Source of the DNA: Hymenoscyphus infarciens | Taxonomy: Eukaryota > Ascomycota > Leotiomycetes > Helotiales > Helotiaceae | Direction of reading: 5' to 3' | Length of the DNA stretch: 64,000 bases | Assembly: GCA_001414345.1 (NCBI GenBank) | Contig: LLCB01000152.1 | Coordinates: 81,469-145,468, forward strand | Shown here: positions 1 through 12,976 of the stretch, one piece after another | Position numbering within the stretch: position 1 is the stretch's first letter | Layout of the letters: every line of letters begins with the position of its first letter | Notes under the pieces: generated by a model | The model's input: only the letters and a program-made list of their open reading frames with translations | Told to the model about the DNA's origin: nothing | The model's database searches: none | Translations under genes and position numbers: made by a program

Positions 1-3000
1 TAATTTATACTATCTTTTATCTTTTTCTAAGCCTTATCTATATTATCTTTAGCTATCTCTTAAGTAGAGTATATATATTAGACTACTTTTACTACCTTAT
101 TATAGTTAAGTTATTTCTAGGAAATAGAAGTCTTTAGCGTATTCTAGTCTTATAAAGTCTTTAGGTTAAGTTTAAACTTAAGCTAATAAGAGGTTATACT
201 AATAGATAAGTATAAAAGTATTATTTATACTCTATCTATTAAGAGGATTAATTCGCTCTAGTTATCTTAATAGTAGGTTATAAAAGGCCTTAGTCTCTAA
301 TTAATATATTAGTTTATTATCTCTATTTATTTATCTATTTATTTATAGTAGGTAGTACTAAGCTTAAGCTTAATATTAATTATTTAATAAAATTTAGTCT
401 AAAATAATAATATAAATTAAGGTCTTTAATTAAATATAATTAATTTAGAGTAGTAGCTAAAATAGTAAATCTATTAAATAAAGAGTTTAGCTAGTTCTTT
501 AACATCTATAGTTAAGTAATAGAGTATTAATACTAAATCCTTTCTAAGTTAGTTAATAAATACTAATATAGTATTAAATTCGTGTTTATCTTTTAGGAAT
601 AATTTAAAGTCTATATATAAATGTTATATAAGATAGTTAGGTATAGGTAGAGAGTAAAGAAAGCCTTATTACTTAGTTTATTAAGAATAAGAGTATTTAT
701 AGGCTTAATAATTCTCTATATACCTCTTATAGTCTAAAAACATTCTAGCCTAGTAGTAGTATTATACTAATAACTAGTATGTCTTTTTCGTACTTAGGTA
801 AGTACTAGATACTTAGTTATAAACTTTTTAGATTAGTTTTATATAAAGTTTAGTATTCTTTTAAACGTAAAGTTAATCTTTAAAGAGTAGTAAATTATCT
901 AATAAGAGATAGTATCTATTTAGAAGTTTATAACGTTCTTTCTAAAAGGAGTATAGATTATCTTCTTTTAACTTTTAAATTATATTTAAACTTATTCTTA
1001 GAATAACGTTTAACTAAATTATATTAAGAGAGGTAGACTATTCTTATAAAAAGGTCTAAGTAAGTTCAGCGTTAATTTAGAGGTTTAAACGATTAGGTAT
1101 TAAAAGAGTATATAAGCGGCTATTTACTTTAGCTTAATTATAGGTTTTTAAGTCTTACTTATATTAGGTTAATATATCTACTTTTTAATTACTCTTCTTA
1201 GACGTGAATTAGATCTAGAAGTTAAAGTCTAATAGAAACTCTATCTATTAGACTTACTTAGCTATAAGTAGCTTAGTTATTATAAAGTATTCTAATAATC
1301 TATAATTTAAATATATATTAATATACTTCTAATATAATATAAGTTTAGAGTACTATTTCTTAAAAGCTTCTATAATAGTAGATAGCTCTTTATTATAGAT
1401 CTCTTAGTTTAATTTATAGTTAACTAGGACGTATAAGTAGAACTTAATAAAGTACTAAAGGCTATTATATTATTATAAGAATATACTTACTATTACTTCT
1501 TCTAAGGAGTCTATTTTTACTTTTATATTATAATTAAAGTCGAAGTAGTATAATATCTAAATTATAAGTAGCTTAGTTCTTAGTACTTTAAAAGCTTTTT
1601 TATATTTAGGTGTTTATAGAAACAGCTTTATAGAGTGTGTTATTATAGTTAGAGGTTTAGCGATTTTAGTATAACCTTTAATAAATTGTTTATAGAATCT
1701 TATAAACCTTAGATAAGACTTTATACTTATTATAGTATTAAATTAGACCTAGTTTTATAAAAGCTCTACTTTTTTAGAGTTAACTTTAAGTCTTTTTATA
1801 GTTAAGATAAATCCTAAGTATTTAACTCTAGTAATATTAAATTTGCTTTTCTTAATATCTACTTAAAGTCCTACTTTTTAGAGCTAATTTAGAACCTTCT
1901 TAACTTATTCCTTATATTCTTTAATAGTATTTAAATAAATTAAAATATTATCTAAGTAAGTAATATAGAAGTTGTTTAAATAGTTAATTAAGACGTTGTT
2001 TATATAATATTAATAGATAGCAAGGCTATTATAGAGTTTAAAAGAGAGAACCTTATATTTATATATACTATACCTAGTTTTAAATATAGTTATCTCTTTT
2101 AAGTTAAGGTCTATTTAAATATAATAAAAAGCTTATTTAATATCTAATTTAGTAAAGATTTTAGTTATTCTTATCTTAGAAAGGAGCTTATTAATATAAG
2201 AGATTAGGTAGAGATTATTTTAGGTTAGAGCGTTTAGCTTTTTATAATTAATATAGAACTATAACTTATTACTATTAGCCTTTTTAATAAAGAGTACTAG
2301 AGAGGTAAAAGAGCTATTACTATTAATAATAAACCTCTTATCTAAGTTCTTTATAAGATACTCTTTTATAGCTTTAAGCTTTATAGTTAACTATTAATAT
2401 AGAGGTAAAAAGGAGTTAGGAAGTAGCTTATTTAAAGTAATCTTATAATTATATTTATAGTAAGAAGGAAGCTTATTAGAAGCTACTTTTAAGAATATAT
2501 CTTTATAGAATAAGTAATATTTTAAGAGTTAGGCTTATATTAGAGCTCTTATCTTATTATTATCTTAGAGAGAGGCTAATCTCTTATTAATAACCTAATC
2601 TAGCTTATAGAGGCTTATTATATAAAATTCTAAATTAGGCTATTTTATATTATAATATATTACGTTTATACTTATTTTATAGATAAAGGAGTATAGAGTC
2701 TAGCCTTTTAAGACTATACTAGTAGTTTATAGAGGCTTTAGACTAAAGTTAAATATTAAAATTTTAGGAAGTGTTATTATAGATAGAAGTAATAACTTAA
2801 CTATATTTATAAGTCTACTCTTTTTACGTCTTTCTTATTACTAGATAGTATATTCTCTTTAGTTTATATTTAACTAGTAATTTAAAAAAGGTTTCTAGTT
2901 CTAGCTAGAAAGAGAAAGTAAAATTTCCTTACTATAGTAGAGAGTTAGAGAGTATTTAGCTAGCTAAGTAATCTAGTTCTTTAAAAGGTTAAGAAGAACT

Positions 3001-5650
3001 TTAAAATAGTTTAACTACTTATTACTAATAATTAGGTCTTATTATCTAAGGTTTAGGATAATAAAGAGGTAGTTATAAATATAATATTTATCTATATTTA
3101 GATATAGTTATATAAACTAAGTTATCTAGCTTTTAGTACTATTATTATATCTATAAATAGATATTAAATAAGGTAGTTTCTAGATCTTTAAACCTATTAC
3201 TTTTAATAATTATAAAGTTAGAGGTTAATTTAGAAATAGGTACCTATTTACTCTTATATCTACTAAAGTTTATATTTTAATACTATATTCTTATATACTA
3301 AGAGTAGTATTTATAAGAAACTGTTTTTCTTTTATAAGCTTAGAAAGGTTAAGTTTAACTAGATTATATTTATATAGGCCTAGGAAGGTATTTTTATTTA
3401 GGCTTCTTTATTTTTCTCTTAACTTAGGTTAAAGTTAGAGTACTCTTTAGGTAGTTGTTCTTTCTTAGGTTAATTATCCTTCTCTATCTTATTAATACTA
3501 GGTAGATTAAGATAGTTAGGCTTAATATACCTAGGTTTTTTATAATTATAGTATTTTATACTAGTAGAGAGTTAGTTTATAGACGAAGTCTTTGATTTTT
3601 TACTAATAGAAGAGAGCTTAGAAGTTTAAGAAGTTTTTTAAGAAGTAGAATAAAGTCTATATAAGAGTAGTAAGGTTTTTATTAAGGAACTAGATAAGGT
3701 TTAGTTAGTATTAGGCTTTTAGTATAATAAGCTTATTATAATAGGTTTTTTAGTACTTATTATACTAGTTATATATAACTTAGTATTATAGTGCTATTTC
3801 TTATCTATAAATAATAGGTCTCTTACTATCTTATTAAAGTTAGTATTCTAGTACTTCTTATTATTAACTAATTAGGTTTAGAGCTAAGGTATAAGCTTAT
3901 CTTATATATAGTAGAACTTATCTTACTTAGATACTTCTTTAAGTATTACTATACTTAAAAAGCGACTTTTAAATTTTATAAAACTTTCTTTTATATAACT
4001 CTTCTATCTTATTTAAAGAGACTAAAAGGCGTTTTAGGTATCCTCCTTCTTATAACTAGTTAGATAGTAGGTATTAAGAAGTTTAATTATTTCTTTATAA
4101 TCTTTAAATACTATCTTACTTATATTAGACTTATATTAGAGCTTTAAGTAGTTCTAGGCGAGTTTTATTATTATCTTCTAAATAAGAGCTTTATAAGTTA
4201 AAAGTGTCTAATAATAGTTAGTATTTATATAAAGTTAATTATATATTAATATTCTCTATTACTTATATATAGATAAAACGCTATTATTTAAAAGTTTAAT
4301 TTTCTCTATAATCTTACTTTTAATAAGTTAAAGGGCTTTTAGGTTACTTTTAAGTTATAGATATAGAGTAGGTTATTATAAGAAAGGAATATTAGAGGTA
4401 GAGTCTTATCTATAATAATAGTTTAAAGAGATAGAAAGAGGTGTTTATATAAGTTAGATAGGACTTAGACTTTAGTTATTATTTAGTAGTTATTAACTAA
4501 TTTACTATACTAGGTTTAATAATTAGATAATCTAATTATCTTACTTTAAAATTCTCTATTCTTTTTCTTAATTCTTAGCCTTTATAGCTTAGATTATACC
4601 TTATATCTTATCTATATTAGAGAAGTCTTATTAATCTCTCTAGCTTCTAGGTGCTAGGCTTTTACCTTTATTATTCTTAGGCTTCTTATTGTTCTTAGAA
4701 GTATAGTATTAAGTTAGAGACCTTTTAGTAGAGGCTTAACTTTATTTCTTAAGAGAGAGCTCTACGCTTAGAAGCGGAGCTTAGAAGAGACTTAGAGTTG
4801 TTCTAGATTCTAATATATTAAATATTAAATTAAGAGGAGAGGTAGGATTAGATTTAAAAGCCTTCTAAATAACTATTATAAGTTAACTTATTTACTAAAT
4901 CTAAGGTTATTAGAACTCTTAGGAAATACTTAGTATATTCTAATCTCTTAACGTATACTAAAACACGATTTTTACTAGCTATTTATATAGATACTAAACC
5001 CTAGTATTACTAGCTATCTAAGTAGTCTCTAATTACCTAGCTATATAAGGATGTCGTTATAATATTCTAAATCGAGAGTGAATCGACTTCTAAATAAAGA
5101 GTAGTAATAAGCTTAAAAGAGATATTATTAAAGCTGTTACTAGTAAAGAAGAGTTATTATTTTTATATAATAGTACGAAATATATATAACTATAGTAGAG
5201 GTATATAGGAGTACGTATAGTAGAATAACGTATATAGATACTAGGTACTAATATAGAAGAAAATAATAACTATCTCTCTTCTATATTAAATATAAACGTC
5301 TATATATAAGAGTTTAAAAGCTTCTAAGTTCTAATAATAATAATAACCGAGCTCTACTTAATATAGCTAATACTAAATAATAAGAGCTAAAAAGCTAAAT
5401 ATATAACCTCTAATTCTTTAGAAAGCTAAATATATAATATCTGAACCTTAATCCTTTCTATATATAAATATCAGATATTAATACCTTTAGCACTTCGCTT
5501 ATATAAGTATTAGTTATTTGTAATCTCGGCTCTAGGGGTATTAGAGGTATTAGCACTACTTAGGGGTATCGGCAGTTTTACGAATACCGACAATTCAGGA
5601 TAGTGCTATTACATAATAATCCAGGATAGCGTGCTATTATACTAATAAGG
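1..5650 (-). mobile_element. RIP-degraded Ty3/gypsy LTR retrotransposon (fragment)
   Basis: The DNA is extremely AT-rich, full of TpA, and has no long open frame. Read on the minus strand, gypsy-type polymerase homology is still visible. Reverse transcriptase lies at about 2360-1780: the catalytic block at about 1970-1938 reads YLDNILI where active elements have YLDDILI, and it is followed by the conserved KYLGF block. RNase H lies at about 1560-1250, with a recognisable LEYF-TK segment near 1295. Changes such as W to stop and D to N are those expected of C-to-T and G-to-A transitions, the signature of RIP. By the usual gene order gag would lie at higher coordinates, about 3-5 kb, and integrase below 1.1 kb; I did not identify either with confidence. 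LTRs could not be delimited and the element runs off the left edge. Confidence 0.85.
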
Positions 5651-5740
5651 TAAAATAGCTCGAATTCACTCTTATATATAAATAGAATACGCTTACTCCT
5701 AGCAGGTGGGTGTGAGAGGGTGTCCCTCCCACTAGGGGGT

Positions 5741-5760
5741 CCGGGGGGCTAGCCCCCCGG
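5741..5760. repeat. Perfect 20-bp GC palindrome
   Basis: The sequence CCGGGGGGCTAGCCCCCCGG is its own reverse complement. It sits just inside the transition from AT-rich DNA to the gene block, in a short GC-rich patch (about 5700-5770) with other C/G runs. It could form a strong hairpin or cruciform. Whether it belongs to a repeat end or to a regulatory site cannot be told from the sequence. Confidence 0.8.
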
Positions 5761-6354
5761 AGAAAAGAGTAAAATGCTTCTGGCAGAGTGAATAGGAGGA
5801 TGAGGGGGCGAGTCACGTGGTAGCGTTCTTGGCACACCAGGGACCCCTGCTAGCGTTGGGACAGAATAGCGCAATCCGATTAAACATGTTATGCTTTGTA
5901 CTTTTTGCTTACTAGCTACCTTTCCACCTGTCTTCTATAGAATAGGAACAAGTATGTGTAGTATTGATGTTTTATTCTTCTTCTTTTGAATCGCCCACTT
6001 GGTATTCTATTTATGAAGCAAGCTGTTCAAGTTTCAAAGCATGCCAAGTATCAAACATAGAACTTTGCTGACTGAGTAAGCATTCCTGGGTTTTACCTAG
6101 ATATACATACTTTATTCAAAATGATCTGAGAGTAGTAGAGAATATAGATGCTCTCTCCATATTAAGCCAAGGTCTTTGAGACATGGGAGAAAGACGATGT
6201 GACACCCAAAGAAGAAAGCTTAACACCCCGACTACTGTCAATGTTGGCAAATAATTGCGTAGTTTTCAAGTATCTAGTAACTAACTGTTACAGCTGTCAA
6301 CAAGCCTCTGCGCTCTTATGCCCCTCCTCCAGTGGACAGCGAAAGCCGCGAAAG

Positions 6355-6440
6355 CGGCAGTAAATATCAGGTTCGTACTAGCTCACTATTGCACTCAGAG
6401 CAATTACCCTAGATACTTGAGACAACTTAGAACAATAACT
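6355..6440 (-). repeat. Dispersed repeat, copy D (reverse orientation)
   Basis: On the minus strand this stretch reads TATTGTTCTAAGTTGTCT and, further on, TAGTACGAACCTGATATTTA. Both blocks match the plus-strand repeats at 11330-11490, 52240-52400 and 59341-59480 in the same order. It is shorter and more diverged than the other copies. Confidence 0.55.
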
Positions 6441-6556
6441 CGGGCGTTTTCAAGTATCCTTCCTCGGATGGATCTGGTGTAGTCTCAACGAGCTATTTAC
6501 CTTGGTACTGCCACTTTTTCTGTGTATCTACCCCGCTCAATCCACACCCCGCTCAA

Positions 6557-6562
6557 ACGCGT
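6557..6562. promoter_or_regulatory. MCB/MBF box upstream of dUTPase
   Basis: ACGCGT lies 71 bp upstream of the chosen ATG of the dUTPase gene, with a further ACGCGA at about 6590. MBF (Mbp1-Swi6 type) binds ACGCGT in promoters of G1/S genes in fungi. The assignment rests on motif identity plus the function of the gene. Confidence 0.5.
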
Positions 6563-6632
6563 CTCCTCACACCGCGACTTGGACGCGAATTCTCCCTCCC
6601 TCTTTCCCTCCCAACACCACCCAGAAAACCAA

Positions 6633-7340
6633 ATGTCTACTAACCCCCAATCACCAACATCTCCCCTGCCAAAAAGATTAAAACCAAGTCCCGCCTCTCC
6701 AACGTCCAACCTCTTCACCCCCAGAACACCAACCGTAATCCCACCCACACCAACAAAAATGAGTGCGCCAACCTCCGTCCCAGCAGTCGTCTCCGTAGAC
6801 GCCGCACCACCACTCCTGATCAAGAAATTGTCCGAGAAGGCCAAGTTGCCTACGAGGGGAAGCGCATTTGCGGCGGGGTATGATATATATGCGGCGAAGG
6901 ATACCGTTGTACCAGCGAGAGGGAAGGTGTTGGTTGATACGGATATCAGTATGGCAGTTCCGGAGGGCACTTGTATGTTTGCTTTTTTTTTGGTTCCCAT
7001 TCTACTCCCTTGTCAATTCCTCACCTTTGCCCCGTCCCCATGAAGCACAAAACTACTGGATCAGCCAACTGACCCCTCCTCTACAGACGGCAGAATCGCA
7101 CCCCGCTCCGGCTTAGCATCTAAACATATGATCGACACTGGCGCAGGTGTAATTGATGCTGACTACCGTGGCCAAGTCAAAGTCCTCCTCTTCAATCACG
7201 GCGAGAAAGATTTCGAGGTCAAGGAGGGAGATCGTGTAGCTCAATTGGTCTTGGAGAGAATCTACACACCCGAGGTCTTGGAGGTCCAGGAATTGGAAGA
7301 GAGCGTTAGGGGAGCGGGAGGATTTGGCAGCACTGGTTAG
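6633..7340 (+). CDS. DUT1: dUTP diphosphatase (dUTPase)
   Basis: Hydrolyses dUTP to dUMP and diphosphate, keeping uracil out of DNA and feeding dTMP synthesis. Exons are 6633-6972 and 7087-7340, giving 197 aa; the intron (114 bp, GT..AG) splits the Tyr codon just before motif 2. All five trimeric dUTPase motifs are present: [34 protein letters not shown] and the C-terminal [10 protein letters not shown] arm. The N-terminal ~55 residues are Ser/Pro/Thr-rich with a basic KRLK stretch, possibly a nuclear or processed leader. The frame is open upstream to an ATG at 6522, and a second in-frame ATG at 6759 would give a core-only form, so two isoforms are possible. An MCB box upstream fits S-phase expression. 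The gene converges on pyridoxal kinase. Confidence 0.95.
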
Positions 7341-7657
7341 GCCATTGCGACACAGGACGCAGAGAATTGGACATACAGGGGAACCGATTCAAAGGGTGTG
7401 GATGTCACCAGACGATAAAGATGTTAACGGAGTTATGGTGTGTTATTTGAGCAGAAAAGTTCCAGAGGAAAGAATGCGTTGGAAAAGCGAGTTAAGAGAA
7501 CCACGAATACCAAGAAATAATGGAAACGTGGTAGTAATGCATTGAAATCTACTACAGTGCCTTCTATGTATTCCATGTGCGAATGAACGCAGTGCCCTTC
7601 TTCTACTTTTCAAAAGTCGTTTATTTCCGCTCCCGAATGCACATCAAGAAGAAAAAA
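7341..7657. other. Convergent intergenic spacer
   Basis: This 317-bp gap between the stops of dUTPase and pyridoxal kinase must hold both 3' ends. No gene or clear terminator motif is seen. Confidence 0.6.
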
Positions 7658-8951
7658 CTAGACATCCTCCGCTTTGAATTCAACAACAGGACTTCTCAGA
7701 GACCCTAGATTTCTAACAAGTCTAACCTCAGCAGCCTTACTCCTTACCAACCTTAATTTCTTTTCATCCACCTCTCCAACACCCGTTCCTACCGTCCCCA
7801 TCTTCTTTTCGTGCAATTCCAACTCCGTATCTCTCCCCTCTTTTGTCTTGGTAAGCACAGCATGCATACTAGCCAACACCTTCTCACAGGCCTTCGCCAA
7901 AGGTAACTCAGTAGCTTTTACCTCATCCGCCGAAACCCATGAAGCTTTATCCATAAGGTGTGGGGTATTATTAACGGCTTCCCGTAGACGGACGAGCATC
8001 AATGCTGCAAACATATCTCCAGTTCCCGAGAAGAAACAGTCAATGGCTGGGATTTTGACGCTGAACATTCGTGGCTTGGAGGAGGTCGTAAAGGTGGAAC
8101 CCACGACTGAGAGGGAATCGGTGGCACCAGGTGTGGGAAGGGACACTGATGTTATGAGGATATGAGGGATTTGATATTGTTCGTGTAAAGTCGTGATAGC
8201 GAGCTTCAAACTCACCATGTCAACGATTTTAACACCAGATAATGTTCTATAGATTCTGTCAGCAATTCCTCCTAATCCTTACAAAACAATGCTCACTCGG
8301 CCTCGAATTGATTTGGTAATATCAAATCCGCATCCTTGATTAGACCTTTATAAGCTGGCACAACGTCCTCTGCGACATATAGCTTTCCATTATCACCCAT
8401 AACAGGATCTAGAACCCAAAAGAAGCCACCAGGGTTCATCACCGCTTTTAGTTTTAAACTTCTCGCAATAGCACCCACGGCTTCGACAGAGGCAGCTCCA
8501 GGGAGATAACCTGAGAGCATCATGTCGAAGGAATCAAGGTAGGAGTCTTGTAGCCCTTGGTAAAGATCTGTGATTTCTGAGGCTGTGGCTCGTGTGCCTT
8601 TTGCTTGTCCGTATCCCAGGTGGTTGCCTATATATTTGTTACCCACTGCTTCTCCTCTTTCAAAATCTCCTCTTTCAAGGCCTGGGTAAGGACATACTGA
8701 ACTGGACTGTATTCAAAGCAGCAACCTCACAGCCTAACGACTGCATAACGAACGTTGCCATTGTGTTTCCAACATATCTTCCCAACTCAGTTTCCACAAT
8801 TTGACCTGAATACAAGAGTCAACTTACCCGTATACAACCTTAAGTAAAGTCAGTTCGGATCTGAGACGCTCAAAGATACAAAGGCCCCTACATGACTGGC
8901 AACTGCAAGAACATTTGTCTCTGGAATAGGGAAGTCTGACTCTGAAGCCAT
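7658..8951 (-). CDS. Pyridoxal kinase
   Basis: Phosphorylates pyridoxal, pyridoxine and pyridoxamine with ATP, in vitamin B6 salvage (PdxK/Bud16 family). Exons in coding order are 8951-8892, 8838-8828, 8777-8698, 8627-8297 and 8246-7658, giving 356 aa with consistent phases. The N-terminus SHVVYGYVGN is the family's substrate-binding signature and can only be built by including the 11-nt second exon. Other family blocks are ALNTVQFSNH-GYG, DPVMGDNGKLYV, LPNQFEAE and FFSGTGDMFAA, the anion-hole/catalytic-Asp motif of the ribokinase superfamily. Introns are 53, 50, 70 and 50 bp. A roughly 40-residue charged insertion near the C-terminus is typical of filamentous fungi. The gene lies tail-to-tail with dUTPase and in tandem with PCNA. 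Confidence 0.93.
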
Positions 8952-9485
8952 GTTTGGTAAAGAATGCGGGGTTGCTTCCTTATTAAAGGTGGGATGCTCT
9001 AGAAAAGGAAGAAAGATGGAGGAGAATGAGGAGAATATATCATAAATCTGCGAGAATTAGATCAAAAGTTGTCGCAAACAATTGCATGCTTGCAGTTCTC
9101 TGAAAGTTTGTGTTGATAAGCAAACAAGAGTGACAAAATTTCAGTCCTTATCTCACTCACCCATGGCGGGGTCCATGGAAACGGAAACTATATCGGCCCG
9201 CACAGGTACCCCGCGCTACTGCAAAACCATACCCATGACTTTGGGATGGGAAAAATCGCACAATTACGAGAATGAGGGCTGAAGTGTATTCCTTTATATT
9301 GCGGACACGTAATCTATCCATCTGGGTACACCTAGGTTGGCAGTAGCTCTTCCCAATGCTCTGGAAGCAGTCCCCCCACATTAGAAAGCGCAATCATCAA
9401 TATCCATGAAATCAACCAAACACGCCACAGGGATGTGCTTTCAAAAAACCAATCCATTCATACTCCATTTTCGTTATCATCGCAT
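8952..9485. other. Spacer between PCNA 3' end and pyridoxal kinase promoter
   Basis: About 530 bp without a supported gene. It carries the PCNA 3' end and the upstream region of pyridoxal kinase. Short open frames on both strands have no recognisable features. Confidence 0.6.
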
Positions 9486-10486
9486 TTACTCATCATCACC
9501 AATCTGTAAAGAGAAGATATTAGCAACTGCTATCATCAGGACAAGAGGGTTTTTTGTTTGCGAGACGTACCTTTGGTGCCAAATAGAATCTAAGATAACT
9601 ACTTCCGGCCAATGCATATTCAACCAGCAGAGGTACTTCGTTGGAAAGGCAAAGTTTGACCGTCTTGGACAGGCCAGCGGCTTTGCAGAAATTGACGAGG
9701 TATTTGAGGGAGAAAGTCAAAGCGACAGGTTCTGTGAGATCGATTGCGACACTCTCTTCCTCCTTCTCGTTATTGGTATGGCTTCGAAGAGTAACGGCAC
9801 CGTTTCCAATATCTCCAGCACATGTGAATTTGACACCGTCCTTGGAAGCTTCAATCGCAACTGTGGGACCAAACCGTTAGTACCAGAAAGTGTATTTGGG
9901 CATCAGAGAGGGAACATACCAGACTCAGAAAGAGCCATAAGATCCATGCAGATTCTCTTGAACTCGGCACTTGGCATCGTAATAGTGGCAGCGTACTCAG
10001 TATCCGGGATACCCAAATGCTCTTGATCAATGTCCATAAGCTTCAAATCGTACTCGCTCAATCGATCGTTTGCGCTGCTCTCGAAGACCAAGTTCAACAC
10101 ATCGGGGGCGTCCTCAGCCTTGAGAGTAAGGATATCGTCGTTCTGAGCGGCACGAAGAACCTTGGTGAGGGATGTGAGGTTGACACCAAGGGCGACGTTG
10201 CGATCGCATCGATATGGGGAGAAACTCTCAGCCTTGAGCATCATGGAGACGAGGGCGACGTGGGAGTTGTCCATGGCCTGGAGAGCAACACCGGAATCAT
10301 TGCAGTCAAAGTTGCAGTCCTGGACAAGATCTTTGATGGCATCGACCACCTTTTTGAGGAGGTCGGCTTGATCAAGACGTGCTTCTAACACTATAGTGAG
10401 GGGGGGTAGGAGGTTAGCTTCTTGCCGGCGGGGGGTTTTTATTGTGGGAGTTGATTGAACGGGTTGGGTAGGGTTAATCACTTACT
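9486..10486 (-). CDS. PCNA: Proliferating cell nuclear antigen (DNA sliding clamp)
   Basis: Homotrimeric clamp that tethers replicative polymerases and repair factors to DNA (Pol30 family). Coding exons are 10486 (a single A), 10390-9920, 9860-9571 and 9503-9486, giving 259 aa, the usual length. The canonical start MLEARLDQA is obtained only if intron 1 (10485-10391, GTAAG..TATAG) splits the ATG as A|TG. An alternative unspliced ATG at 10481 would add about 29 residues unlike the family. Visible hallmarks are [20 protein letters not shown], the SLTKVL block, the inter-domain loop around LGIPDTEY, and a last tiny exon encoding the conserved IGDDE tail. The other introns are 59 and 67 bp. An ACGCGT box at 10611-10616 fits G1/S control. 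Confidence 0.96.
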
Positions 10487-10610
10487 CTTGACGGGTAGTT
10501 CAGGATGTATTGAAAGAAAGTTGGTGTTTGCTTTCCAAAGGTTGAAAAGTGGTTGTGATTTTTGTTTGAAGAACTTCAGGTTTAGATGAGGAATCTTCTA
10601 ATTCACGTCG

Positions 10611-10616
10611 ACGCGT
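10611..10616. promoter_or_regulatory. MCB/MBF box upstream of PCNA
   Basis: ACGCGT lies about 125 bp upstream of the split PCNA start codon, followed by a GCGCGT a few bases away. The same element precedes the nearby dUTPase gene. MBF control of POL30-type genes is established in yeasts; here it is inferred from the motif. Confidence 0.5.
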
Positions 10617-10629
10617 GAAAGCGCGTTAA

Positions 10630-12976
<2,347 letters not shown>

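Larger units (their letters stand above)
5761..6632. other. Intergenic region upstream of dUTPase
   Basis: There is no supported gene here. The stretch holds one copy of a dispersed repeat on the minus strand (6355-6440), described separately, and the dUTPase promoter with an ACGCGT box at 6557-6562. Short open frames exist but show no coding features. Confidence 0.6.

Noticed and set aside
1..5650. CRISPR-like or tandem structure in the AT-rich left block
   Set aside because: Repeated TA-rich words are explained by biased mutation of a gypsy element. No regular spacing was found.
6497..7000. Long minus-strand frame over dUTPase
   Set aside because: It is the antisense of the first dUTPase exon, whose five motifs are unmistakable. 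The antisense product has no recognisable feature.
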